Source: Flintibacter faecis
Lineage (GTDB): Bacteria; Bacillota; Clostridia; Oscillospirales; Oscillospiraceae
Length of the DNA: 45,159 bases
NCBI RefSeq assembly: GCF_014287875.1
Contig: NZ_JACOPN010000011.1
Span: 1-45,159 of the forward strand
Direction: 5' to 3'
Below are positions 15,058 through 22,819 of this stretch, piece by piece (position 1 is the stretch's first letter; each line of letters begins with the position of its first letter). A model generated the notes under the pieces. That model made no database searches, had not been told where the DNA came from, and saw only the letters and a list, made by a program, of their open reading frames with translations. The position numbers and the translations under genes are program-made.

Positions 15058-16085
15058 ATGTGCGAAAACTTTCCGTCAACAAAGCCTGTATCTTTTTTGC
15101 TGTTCTCCTGCTGGTGGCAATGGGGACGGTTTCAGCAGCTTTGTATGGGCTGACCCAAAATATAACCGCTGTCTGGTATGTATTATTGTTCGGCATTTTT
15201 GTGCTGGTTTGCGCTGTTTGTTTTATGGTGCTGGTTCGCCGCAAACTGGCAATGTTCTCCGATGCTTTTTGCAGTTTAATGGATGATATGTTATCCGGGA
15301 ATATGCAGCCGAAACAGACTGTGGAAGAAGAAAGTCTTTTCTATAAAATTGAATATCGGCTGAACCGTTTATATGAAGTCATGCAGGAAAACAAGAACGG
15401 CATTGCACAAGAACGGGCTGACCTGCAAGAACTGATTTCCGACATCTCCCATCAGGTCAAGACCCCGATTGCGAACTTGAAAATGATTAACAGCACTCTG
15501 CTTGAAAATGAAGTCCCTGTGCAAAAACAAAAAGAGTTTCTAACGGCACAGGCCAGCCAGCTTGATAAACTGGATTTTCTCATGCAGGCTATGATTAAAA
15601 CCTCTCGTTTGGAAACAGGTGTTATTTCTCTGGAAAAGAAAAGCCAGCCGCTTTATGACACGCTTGCCGCCGCATTGGGAGGTATTCTTCTGAACGCCGA
15701 GAAAAAACAGATCAATGTTCAAGTGGACTGCCCGGAGAACTTGGTCGTTTCCCATGACAGAAAATGGACAAGCGAAGCACTGTTCAATATTTTGGACAAT
15801 GCAGTGAAATATACGCCGGAGGGCGGTCAAATCCGTGTTTCGGTTGAAAGTTGGGAAATGTATGTGAAAATCGACATTGCAGATACAGGCATTGGCATTT
15901 CAGAACAGCATCAGGGAGCAATTTTCAAGCGTTTCTATCGAGAGGACATCGTACATGATGTAGATGGAATTGGTATTGGTCTATATCTGGCTCGTGAGAT
16001 CGTAACCTTGCAAGGCGGTTATATCCGGGTAACATCCGAGGTTGGGAGGGGTTCAACTTTTTCCGTCTTTCTGCCTCGACAATAA
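15054..16085 (+). CDS. Sensor histidine kinase, short-loop (intramembrane-sensing-like)
   Basis: 343 residues, ATG 15054 overlapping the regulator stop. Two transmembrane helices (about 11-31 and 40-61) are joined by only some eight residues, so there is no real extracellular sensor. A HAMP-like linker follows, then the H-box with His133 (SDISHQVKTPIANLK) and an ATPase domain with N-box (NILDNAVKY), G1 (DIADTGIGIS) and G2 (GIGIGLYLAREI). Kinases of this shape in Firmicutes usually sense cell-envelope antibiotics through a partner ABC transporter, and such a transporter follows here. Confidence 0.93.
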   Translation: MNVRKLSVNKACIFFAVLLLVAMGTVSAALYGLTQNITAVWYVLLFGIFVLVCAVCFMVLVRRKLAMFSDAFCSLMDDMLSGNMQPKQTVEEESLFYKIEYRLNRLYEVMQENKNGIAQERADLQELISDISHQVKTPIANLKMINSTLLENEVPVQKQKEFLTAQASQLDKLDFLMQAMIKTSRLETGVISLEKKSQPLYDTLAAALGGILLNAEKKQINVQVDCPENLVVSHDRKWTSEALFNILDNAVKYTPEGGQIRVSVESWEMYVKIDIADTGIGISEQHQGAIFKRFYREDIVHDVDGIGIGLYLAREIVTLQGGYIRVTSEVGRGSTFSVFLPRQ

Positions 16086-16105
16086 AATAAGTACGCTAAA
16101 AAACA

Positions 16106-16129
16106 AAATGTCACAGGCCTATGACATTT
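16106..16129. promoter_or_regulatory. Upstream operator-like palindrome, exporter promoter
   Basis: Arms AAATGTCA and TGACATTT separated by CAGGCCTA. A closely related 24-bp palindrome lies at 19461-19484. Each starts exactly 57 bases before the first GTGA of its promoter. Confidence 0.55.
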
Positions 16130-16162
16130 GAGATTTAATTAAACAGAGGTATTTTGTTTCCC

Positions 16163-16194
16163 GTGACATTTCTGTGAGGTTTACCTTTTATGAT
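16163..16194 (+). promoter_or_regulatory. Response-regulator-type promoter 2 (ABC exporter)
   Basis: GTGACATTTCTGTGAGG at 16163-16179 (GTGA boxes 11 apart) and -10 TATGAT at 16189-16194. Confidence 0.65.
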
Positions 16195-16226
16195 AGAGCC
16201 ATCAAAAAGAAAGGGTGGTGTTCTAT

Positions 16227-16892
16227 ATGAACATATTACAAACGACAGATTTGAAGAAATATTACGGCACCGAACCGAACATTACAAAAGCATTGGATGG
16301 CGTGACCCTATCCATTGAGGAAGGTGAATTTGTTGCCATTGTTGGTACTTCCGGCAGCGGTAAGTCTACTTTGCTGAACATGATGGGCGGGTTAGATACG
16401 CCAACTTCCGGCAGTATTAAAGTAAAAGGGAAAGAATTATCGAAACTCAAGGATGAACAGCTTACCATCTTCCGCAGACGTAACATCGGGTTTATCTTTC
16501 AGAATTACAATCTTGTTCCTGTGCTGAATGTCTATGAAAATATTGTCCTGCCGGTGGAGCTGGATGGTGATACCGTGGACAAGCGGTTTATGGATGAAGT
16601 CGTGAAAATGTTGGCTCTCGATGGGAAGCTGAACAGTATGCCTAACAATCTGTCCGGCGGCCAGCAGCAGCGTGTAGCGATTGCCCGCGCCCTTGTTTCC
16701 AAACCAGCTATTATACTTGCAGATGAACCGACAGGCAATTTGGATAGCCGGACAAGTAGTGATGTTCTTGGTTTGCTGAAAGTTACAAGTCAGAAGTTCC
16801 ATCAAACGCTTGTAATGATTACCCATAACAATGAAATTGCCCAGCTTGCCGACCGAATTATCCGTATTGAGGACGGAAAAATCGCACAGTGA
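16227..16892 (+). CDS. ABC transporter ATP-binding protein (MacB/BceA-like)
   Basis: 221 residues; ATG 16227, with AAAGGGTGG upstream. Walker A GTSGSGKS at 40-47, Q-loop FQNYNLVP near 91-98, signature LSGGQQQR at 142-149, Walker [12 protein letters not shown] near 162-172, and the switch His in MITHNNEIA. This is the typical ATPase of FtsX-type peptide exporters and antibiotic-sensing transporters (LolD/MacB/BceA group). It pairs with the permease that follows 15 bases later and is probably induced by the adjacent two-component system through the tandem GTGA promoter. Confidence 0.94.
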   Translation: MNILQTTDLKKYYGTEPNITKALDGVTLSIEEGEFVAIVGTSGSGKSTLLNMMGGLDTPTSGSIKVKGKELSKLKDEQLTIFRRRNIGFIFQNYNLVPVLNVYENIVLPVELDGDTVDKRFMDEVVKMLALDGKLNSMPNNLSGGQQQRVAIARALVSKPAIILADEPTGNLDSRTSSDVLGLLKVTSQKFHQTLVMITHNNEIAQLADRIIRIEDGKIAQ

Positions 16893-16907
16893 CAGGGGGT
16901 GACATTG

Positions 16908-19418
16908 ATGGATGATATTTTATTTGGGAACAATAACCAGGCAACAATCAATCGTCTTGCCAAAAGAAGCTACCGCGCTAATAAGCAGAGAAATGTTTTC
17001 GTTACCATCGCATTATTCTTGACCGCCTTTATGATTACATCTGTATTTAGTTTGGGGTGCAGTTATTTTGAAACCTATCAAATGCAGCAAATTCGTGCGA
17101 TGGGCACGACTGCGGATGTGGCAATTACAAGCCTCTCAGAAGAACAATATGAAGAATTGAGCCGATCCAGCTTGGTATCCGTAGTTGGTGTCAGTCAGAG
17201 ATTGGGCAGCATTGATACATCTGGAATGGACGATGCCCTGCTGAGTATTACTTGGATAGACGAAACAGAATGGCAAGAACACCGTGTACCAACAATTTCG
17301 GATATACACGGAGATTATCCGCAAGCAAAAAATGAAATTATGCTCCCTACATGGGCTTTGCGTGCAATGGGGATTGATGATCCACAGATAGGGATGAATA
17401 TTTCCCTTTCCTATCAACTCGGAACAGATTATCAATATATCTCCGATGAATTTGTTTTGTCGGGCTATTACACAGATTATTCGGCTTCACGTGCAGGCAA
17501 CCGTGGTGCCGCTTATGTTTCGGAGCTTTTTGCAACACAAACAGGGCTTCCCTTTGATAGTGTGTCTACCGCAATGATTTCTTTTTCTGATGACAGTAAT
17601 GCCCTGCGATCCTGTGAAAAACTAAAACGGAAGATTTCGTTTACAGAAAGTCAGTCCTTTGAAATTGTACCTATTGCTCAGAGCAATTCCACCACCATTG
17701 TTCTTCCACTGGCTGCTATTATCGTCTTTATCATTATCAGCGGCTATTTGCTGATTTATAACATTCTGTATATCTCAATTTCAAGAGATACACAATTCTA
17801 TGGACAGCTTAAAACGATAGGCACGACAAAAAGACAAATCAAGCGGATCGTGCGTTCTCAAATATTCAGAACGGCGGTGATCGGTATTCCCAGCGGCCTG
17901 ATTGTCGGTGGTATTGTTTCGCTTGGACTTGTTCCGTTTGCCATGAATATGATGTACTCAAGCGATACAGACCTTGGGGAGATAGTGTCCTTTTCCCCCA
18001 TTATTTTTGCGGGTGCCGCAATCTTCACATTTTTTACTGCAATCATCGGCAGCATGAAACCAGCGAAAATAGCTGCAAGTATTTCTCCTGTTGCGGCTTC
18101 ACGCTATACGGAGGCAAATACAAGGAGTTACCGAGATCATAAGAGCCATAGAACAAAATTATCTCGGATGGCACGAGATAATATTTTTAGAAACCCTAAA
18201 AGCGCTTTCCTTACTTTTGCGTCCTTATTTTTAGGCTTAATATTGTTTTTGGTTTCTGCTGGTCTACTATCAAGCCTAAGTCCCGACAATTTTGTAAATC
18301 AATGGGGAGAAAGTGATTTCGCATTGACTTACAGCATTTCCGAAGAAGGAAACCTGCTCTCTAATGAAATGTTGCAGCAAATTGAAACAATGCAGGGAAT
18401 TGAAAATCTGCGCGTCACTTATTCTGCTTCACCGTGGCCCACTATGGATGTCATTTACGACGAAAATGTATTCGGGAAATATATTGATTCCTTGGATGGC
18501 GTATCAGGTCTTGATTTTTCAAATGCGGAAACACGAAAAAACTATACAGATAATTTTTGGAGCGGCGTTTACGGAATAGATTCCAGATATATCGAAGAAC
18601 TTAATAAAACGCTTGATAAGCCTATTGACTTAACCGCCTTTGAAAAGGGAGAGTTGGTGGTTTTGTCCGCTATGACGGATGATGAGGGAAACCTATTGAT
18701 TCAGCCAGGGCAAGCAATCACCGTTGTCGGTGAGTCCGGGGAACAGGTCTTTACAGTGGCAACTGGCTTTCTGGACGCTGATTTTCAGAATGGTCGAGGA
18801 AATGAGAGAGGTACTGCCCCTGATTTGTATATCAGTGAGCAGGCAATAGAGAAGTTGTCTGGAGAAACCAAAATTTTTCGGATTGCTTTTGATACGATTG
18901 ATAGCAGTTATGACAAAGGGATTATGGAGCAGCTTCAATCCATTACTGCTTCGTCACCGGGCATTACGATTCTGTCACGATATGAAAAGCAGCAAGAAAT
19001 GGCCGGATATTTGCTGACCTCAAGGATTATAGCCGCAGGGTTGTCCGCTGTATTTTTGCTGATAGGAATTATGAATTTCATTAACACAATGGTTGTTAGT
19101 GTAAATACTCGGAAACATGAATTTGCAACACTTGAAAGTATAGGAATGACGAAAAAGCAAATTAGAAATGTATTGCTTTGGGAAGGCGGGTATTATTGGA
19201 GTATTTCTTTCCTACTGCTTGCCACACTGGGAACAGCGATATATATTCCAATATACTCAGCCTTTAGAAGAATGGTTCCTTATGCAGCTTTTCACTATCC
19301 TGTAATTTCTCTGTTGGTTGTCGCAGCTATTGTTTTGCTGGTCTGCTTGGCAACCCCCGTCATAACTTTCATGCAAAATGTTAAGCAAAGCGTTGTAGAG
19401 AGACTGCGGCAGAATTAA
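16908..19418 (+). CDS. FtsX-like ABC transporter permease
   Basis: 836 residues. ATG 16908 is preferred (CAGGGGG at 16892-16898); GTG 16899 touches the binding site. The protein is a tandem arrangement: N-terminal helix (about 25-47), large extracellular domain, three helices around residues 260-395, then a second helix near 430-450, second extracellular domain and three C-terminal helices (about 705-830). Both helix triplets are FtsX-type. This duplicated layout fits exporters that remove lantibiotic-like peptides or lipoprotein substrates. Together with the upstream kinase/regulator it forms a self-contained resistance cargo of the ICE. Substrate unknown. Confidence 0.9.
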   Translation: MDDILFGNNNQATINRLAKRSYRANKQRNVFVTIALFLTAFMITSVFSLGCSYFETYQMQQIRAMGTTADVAITSLSEEQYEELSRSSLVSVVGVSQRLGSIDTSGMDDALLSITWIDETEWQEHRVPTISDIHGDYPQAKNEIMLPTWALRAMGIDDPQIGMNISLSYQLGTDYQYISDEFVLSGYYTDYSASRAGNRGAAYVSELFATQTGLPFDSVSTAMISFSDDSNALRSCEKLKRKISFTESQSFEIVPIAQSNSTTIVLPLAAIIVFIIISGYLLIYNILYISISRDTQFYGQLKTIGTTKRQIKRIVRSQIFRTAVIGIPSGLIVGGIVSLGLVPFAMNMMYSSDTDLGEIVSFSPIIFAGAAIFTFFTAIIGSMKPAKIAASISPVAASRYTEANTRSYRDHKSHRTKLSRMARDNIFRNPKSAFLTFASLFLGLILFLVSAGLLSSLSPDNFVNQWGESDFALTYSISEEGNLLSNEMLQQIETMQGIENLRVTYSASPWPTMDVIYDENVFGKYIDSLDGVSGLDFSNAETRKNYTDNFWSGVYGIDSRYIEELNKTLDKPIDLTAFEKGELVVLSAMTDDEGNLLIQPGQAITVVGESGEQVFTVATGFLDADFQNGRGNERGTAPDLYISEQAIEKLSGETKIFRIAFDTIDSSYDKGIMEQLQSITASSPGITILSRYEKQQEMAGYLLTSRIIAAGLSAVFLLIGIMNFINTMVVSVNTRKHEFATLESIGMTKKQIRNVLLWEGGYYWSISFLLLATLGTAIYIPIYSAFRRMVPYAAFHYPVISLLVVAAIVLLVCLATPVITFMQNVKQSVVERLRQN

Positions 19419-19430
19419 ATATTTGCGATG

Positions 19431-19459
19431 AAAACCGGGAGATTATTCTCCCGGTTTTT
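19431..19459 (+). terminator. Intrinsic terminator of the exporter operon
   Basis: AAAACCGGGAGA and TCTCCCGGTTTT form a 12-bp stem with loop TTAT, then T. Confidence 0.9.
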
Positions 19460-19460
19460 C

Positions 19461-19484
19461 AAATCTCACAGGTTCGTGAGATTT
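19461..19484. promoter_or_regulatory. Upstream operator-like palindrome before third promoter
   Basis: Arms AAATCTCAC and GTGAGATTT with six-base spacer AGGTTC. Aligns with the palindrome at 16106-16129 and has the same 57-base offset to its GTGA promoter. Confidence 0.55.
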
Positions 19485-19517
19485 CAGCCCATTATTCTGT
19501 CGAAACAGCGTGTGTCA

Positions 19518-19549
19518 GTGACATTTCTGTGAGGATTGCTTGTTAAGAT
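19518..19549 (+). promoter_or_regulatory. Response-regulator-type promoter 3
   Basis: GTGACATTTCTGTGAGG at 19518-19534 is identical to the block at 16163-16179; -10 TAAGAT at 19544-19549, same distance. Confidence 0.6.
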
Positions 19550-19555
19550 AAGCGC

Positions 19556-19670
19556 AAAAGGAACAAGCTGCCGCACGACGGCAAAAGAAAAAAAGCCGTC
19601 GTACAGCAGCCTATCAACACGCCCATTTGAAACGGCGGCTTTGATTTTCAGAGCCGCCGTTTCTTTGCGT
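19556..19670 (+). ncRNA. Candidate regulated small RNA with two strong hairpins
   Basis: Directly downstream of promoter 3. Hairpin one is ACGACGGC/GCCGTCGT (19575-19582/19595-19602). Hairpin two is an 11-bp perfect stem AAACGGCGGCT/AGCCGCCGTTT (19630-19640/19652-19662). An overlapping 74-codon frame without ribosome binding site (19536-19760) looks unlike a protein. An RNA product is inference from promoter plus structure; the rest of the segment to about 19850 shows no gene. Confidence 0.4.
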
Positions 19671-19852
19671 CTACACAAACCAATGACGACTTGTAGGGAC
19701 ACGGTAGCCGATGGGAGGTTATTTTGCCGTGTTCATTTTATTATTTCATTGTTCGCGTGATCTGCACCAGCTAAAAAAAGCGTAGCCCCTCCGTCGGAGC
19801 AGTCCGGTTTTGAACATGAAATTAAACAGTACATAACCGATAATACTTTTTC

Positions 19853-19887
19853 GTGCGCTTGTGCGGCCTTGTGTCGCACAGGCGCAT
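19853..19887 (+). terminator. Hairpin, terminator-like
   Basis: GTGCGC-T-TGTGCG pairs with CGCACA-G-GCGCAT around a nine-base loop, followed by TTTGCTTT. Could end the transcript from the 19518 promoter. Confidence 0.45.
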
Positions 19888-19900
19888 TTTGCTTTCCAGA

Positions 19901-19923
19901 CTTCGAGACAAAGTGTCCCGAGG
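19901..19923. repeat. 23-bp palindrome, copy 9
   Basis: Core GAGACA-AAG-TGTCCC, flanks CTTC/GAGG. Belongs to the GAGACA subtype shared with copies 10 and 11. It precedes the gene at 19999. Confidence 0.82.
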
Positions 19924-19998
19924 TGCGGTGCCGTTCTCCGCCGTTGCTCCATTTCGTTTCCGACCAACCCCGAACAAACTGAAATGGAGGATTTTACG

Positions 19999-20241
19999 AT
20001 GACTACTATCAATTTGAAAGATTTTTATTATTGGTACACGCAGGATCAGCTTATCGAAGTTTCTGACGAGGTGGCCGAGGTATTCAAGGCCGATGCCCGC
20101 TATGAAATGGCCTACCAGCGGCGGCTCTCCCGGCACAAGGCGCAGTATTCTCTGGACTGCGATGACGGGATTGAATATTCCGCTTGCCTGCATGAGCCGA
20201 CCCCGCAGGAACTCCTTGAACGCATGAAAAAAACTTTTTGA
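19999..20241 (+). CDS. Truncated sigma-70-like ICE protein (N-terminal part only)
   Basis: 80 residues from ATG 19999 with ATGGAGG upstream. The start (MTTINLKDFYYWYTQDQLIEVSDEVAEV) and the middle (RRLSRHKAQYSLDCDDGIEY) match, from memory, the N-terminal region of small sigma-70-like proteins of clostridial conjugative elements, which normally continue for another 60-90 residues with region 4 helix-turn-helix. Here the frame stops after LLERMKKTF in a run of A and T bases, and no continuation is seen in the next frames. Either a pseudogene or a conserved short form that acts without its DNA-binding half. Confidence 0.6.
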   Translation: MTTINLKDFYYWYTQDQLIEVSDEVAEVFKADARYEMAYQRRLSRHKAQYSLDCDDGIEYSACLHEPTPQELLERMKKTF

Positions 20242-20289
20242 TTTTTTCTTCTTAACCCACTTGGAATTGATGAAAAAATGTCTCGGTTT

Positions 20290-20570
20290 ATGAGAGGAGG
20301 TTTTCTTCCTAACGCGAGGGAATAACGGCAACCCTGAGTAAGTACGTGGAGCCAGACGGTGGGTGCGCGGTGACATTTCCCAAAAGAGATTGAGCGAACA
20401 ACACCAACACTGTAAATGGGCCCGGCCATCCCAAGGCCATGATCCGGCGCTGAACAGGTTGGCTGCCTGTTCCTCCGGGCTTGTCGCTTTACTTGCGTTG
20501 AGAGCGCCGCACAGAAAATAACGATTGTCTTTGGACAGGCCAAGTAAATATGTGCGGCGCTCTCTAATAT
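20290..20570 (+). ncRNA. Probable structured non-coding RNA
   Basis: A 470-base gap without a supported gene holds several stems. The largest is a 14-bp perfect pair GAGAGCGCCGCACA (20500-20513) with its complement (20551-20564) closing a 37-base loop. Next to it is GAACAGG/CCTGTTC (20452-20458/20466-20472) flanked by CCGG/CCGG, and repeated GGCCAT units near 20424-20440. Strand is assumed from neighbouring genes. I cannot assign an RNA family. Confidence 0.45.
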
Positions 20571-20578
20571 TCAAAAAC

Positions 20579-20584
20579 TATAAT
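20579..20584 (+). promoter_or_regulatory. Possible -10 box (TATAAT)
   Basis: Perfect TATAAT four bases before palindrome copy 10; no good -35 is visible, so an activator or element sigma would be needed. Confidence 0.3.
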
Positions 20585-20587
20585 AAA

Positions 20588-20610
20588 CCTCGAGACAAAG
20601 TGTCCCAAGG
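20588..20610. repeat. 23-bp palindrome, copy 10
   Basis: Core GAGACA-AAG-TGTCCC, flanks CCTC/AAGG. The change of arm position 2 from T to C is matched by A to G at position 22, keeping the pair. Confidence 0.85.
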
Positions 20611-20710
20611 TGGAGTAAGGCAACAGGCCAGCATCCCGGTGGTGCTGGCCTGTTGCGTTTCCCCACCAAACAGCGGGAGGCGTTCTATCAATCTGCGAAG
20701 GAGGTTTACC

Positions 20711-20977
20711 GTGAAATTAACTACACAGGAACTTGAACAAATGAGAAGCGTTGACATTGGCGCGGTGGCTGCCGAGTCCCTGCCTGATGTGAGCGGTATG
20801 ACCTTTGACAATGCGCTTTCCCGAAAGGAGCGCATCTCTCGATTTTTGCAGACTGTCAAAAATCCATACTGCTTTTGCATCGGTGGTGTTGGCGTGAAAA
20901 TTGAATTTGCTGAAAGCGGGCCATCTCTCCAAGATAAGCTGACGGATTTCCTGCTGCGGCAAAGAAGCGGGCTGTAA
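20711..20977 (+). CDS. DUF6870 family protein
   Basis: 88 residues from GTG 20711 with AAGGAGGTTT (20698-20707). Seen: LTTQELEQMRSVDIGAVAAESLPDV at the start, a middle NALSRKERISRFLQTVKNPYCF and a C-terminal VGVKIEFAESGPSLQDKLTDFLL. This matches my memory of DUF6870, a small element-borne protein usually encoded just before the recombinase in such ICEs. No catalytic residues or DNA-binding motif are obvious. Its stop lies inside a terminator hairpin. Confidence 0.72.
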   Translation: MKLTTQELEQMRSVDIGAVAAESLPDVSGMTFDNALSRKERISRFLQTVKNPYCFCIGGVGVKIEFAESGPSLQDKLTDFLLRQRSGL

Positions 20978-21000
20978 CTTCGGTTACAGCTCGTTTTGCT
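20971..21000 (+). terminator. Terminator overlapping the DUF6870 stop
   Basis: GCTGTAAC-TTCG-GTTACAGC (UUCG tetraloop) then CGTTTTGCTT. Confidence 0.75.
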
Positions 21001-21001
21001 T

Positions 21002-21024
21002 CTTCGAGACAAAGTGTCCCGAAG
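21002..21024. repeat. 23-bp palindrome, copy 11
   Basis: Core GAGACA-AAG-TGTCCC, flanks CTTC/GAAG, ending 11 bases before the -35 of the recombinase promoter. Confidence 0.9.
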
Positions 21025-21035
21025 CGGAGGCATCC

Positions 21036-21064
21036 TTGTTGTCCTCCCCGGACAGAGTTATAAT
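21036..21064 (+). promoter_or_regulatory. Recombinase promoter
   Basis: TTGTTG (21036-21041), 17-base spacer, TATAAT (21059-21064). Confidence 0.75.
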
Positions 21065-21095
21065 ATAAGTGTAATGTGATAGGGAAGGAGGAACA

Positions 21096-22778
21096 ATGGC
21101 ACGAGCAAAAAACAGAGGGTATCAGCAGAGTTTCTCTCCCTCTTACACAATCCGCCGCTGGCGGCTGGGCATCTATATCCGGCTTTCAAAGGAAGATTTG
21201 AAAAAAGGAAAAGACGATAGCAACAGCGTAAAGAACCAGCGTGACCTACTGAACGATTTTTACCGACGCAACATTGACGAGTTTGAAAGTATCACGGAAT
21301 ATGTAGATGACGGACATACTGGAACGGACGCTAACCGTGAAGATTTTCAACGGCTCTTGGCGGATGTCATGAGTGGTAAAATCAACTGCGTTATAGTAAA
21401 AGACCTGTCCCGCTTCGCACGAAATTATAGCGATGCCGGAAGTTTGATCGACAACCTGTTTGTTCAAATGGGTGTTCGCTTTATCAGCCTTGCTGAGAAT
21501 GTGGACAGCTACAAGAACCCCGACAGCGTTTCAAATATCATCGTTCCCATTACAAACGTGATGAACGATAATTACTGCTATCAGACTTCCAAAAAGATCC
21601 GGCAGGTATTTGATTACAAACGGCGCAACGGCCAGTATATCGGAGCATTTGCTCCTTACGGCTATGTAAAGCACCCAAAGGACAAGCACAGGCTGATTGT
21701 TGATCCCGATGCTGCTGAAAATGTCAAACTCATTTTCACAATGCTTATTCAAGGGTCATCAAAACGTGCTATCGCGTTGTACCTGAACGAACACGGCGTA
21801 CCGAGCCCCTCGGCTTACAAGGTACAAAAGGGCTTGCCTGTTTCGACAAGAGGGTATGACGATCCTATGTGGGGAGCCCGCATGATCCACTCCATTCTTA
21901 CCAATCCGACCTACACCGGGGACTTAGCCCAAGGCCGGAGCCGGGTGAAAAGCTACAAGGTACACCAGATTGAAGCTGTTCCCCGCGAGGAATGGGTGGA
22001 AGTGGCTGGAACACATGAGGCCATTATCGACTATGAAACTTTCGATAAGGTACAGGCTCTCTTACAGCGTGATACCCGTACTTCCCCGAAAGGCCGTGAG
22101 GTACATTTATTCAGCGGCTTTCTGAAATGTGCCGATTGCGGGCGGGCCATTACCCGATGCGTTAGCAAGAACAACAATGTATATTATTCTTGCTCAACCT
22201 ACAAGAACCGTTCCCGGACAGCCTGCACCATGCACTCAATCAAGCATGAACGGCTGGAGGCTGCTGTTTTGTTCGCTGTACAGCATCAGGTACATTTGGC
22301 TGTTTCCTACTCGGAAATCGTCACGCAGATCAATTCCGCTCCAATCAAAAAAAGCCAGTCTTACCGACTGGACGATCTGATAGCTGCAAAAGAGCGGGAA
22401 CTGACAAAGATAACACGCTACAAGCAATCTCTTTATCAGGACTGGAAAGACGGTGAAATCACCCAGCAGGAATACCGAGATATGAAGGCTGACTATGAAC
22501 GGCAGACTTCTGATATTTCCGCGGTGCTTACCCGGCTGAACGCTGAACGCGCAGAACTGGCAAACGGTGTGGACAACGAGCATCCTGCACTGGTAGCCTT
22601 TATGAAGTATCAGAACATTGAAGCCCTCAACCGTGAAATCTTGGTTGAACTTGTGGACTATATCAAGGTCTATGAAAACGGCAATATCAGCGTGAAATTC
22701 AAATTTGCTGACGAGCTCCGCAAGATTGCCGAGTACATTGAAATCAACACTACGGAAGATACCGCAGTAGCGGGCTAA
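21096..22778 (+). CDS. Large serine recombinase (TndX/TnpX type) of the ICE
   Basis: 560 residues; ATG 21096 after GGGAAGGAGG. The resolvase domain has catalytic Ser31 in YIRLSKED, then the recombinase domain with YGYVKHP and the SILTNPTYTGDLAQGR block. A zinc ribbon follows with Cys345/Cys348 (CADCGRA) and a second pair near 365-376, then a coiled coil and a C-terminal EILVELVDYIKVYENG segment. It is the site-specific enzyme for excision and integration, placed at the right end as in Tn4451/CTn elements. The element boundary lies within about 40 bases after the stop. It has its own promoter with palindrome copy 11 directly upstream. Confidence 0.94.
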   Translation: MARAKNRGYQQSFSPSYTIRRWRLGIYIRLSKEDLKKGKDDSNSVKNQRDLLNDFYRRNIDEFESITEYVDDGHTGTDANREDFQRLLADVMSGKINCVIVKDLSRFARNYSDAGSLIDNLFVQMGVRFISLAENVDSYKNPDSVSNIIVPITNVMNDNYCYQTSKKIRQVFDYKRRNGQYIGAFAPYGYVKHPKDKHRLIVDPDAAENVKLIFTMLIQGSSKRAIALYLNEHGVPSPSAYKVQKGLPVSTRGYDDPMWGARMIHSILTNPTYTGDLAQGRSRVKSYKVHQIEAVPREEWVEVAGTHEAIIDYETFDKVQALLQRDTRTSPKGREVHLFSGFLKCADCGRAITRCVSKNNNVYYSCSTYKNRSRTACTMHSIKHERLEAAVLFAVQHQVHLAVSYSEIVTQINSAPIKKSQSYRLDDLIAAKERELTKITRYKQSLYQDWKDGEITQQEYRDMKADYERQTSDISAVLTRLNAERAELANGVDNEHPALVAFMKYQNIEALNREILVELVDYIKVYENGNISVKFKFADELRKIAEYIEINTTEDTAVAG

Positions 22779-22819
22779 CCCCCGCTACAAACCCCTTTGA
22801 CAGTGTGTTTTCCTAATAG
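22779..22819. other. Right element boundary (attachment junction)
   Basis: Between the recombinase stop and the TAG at 22817-22819, after which a symporter frame runs uninterrupted. The exact crossover cannot be set without the left end or an empty site. Confidence 0.5.

Noticed and set aside
19536..19760. 74-codon frame after the exporter operon
   Set aside because: No ribosome binding site, odd composition and overlap with strong hairpins; treated as a possible RNA.
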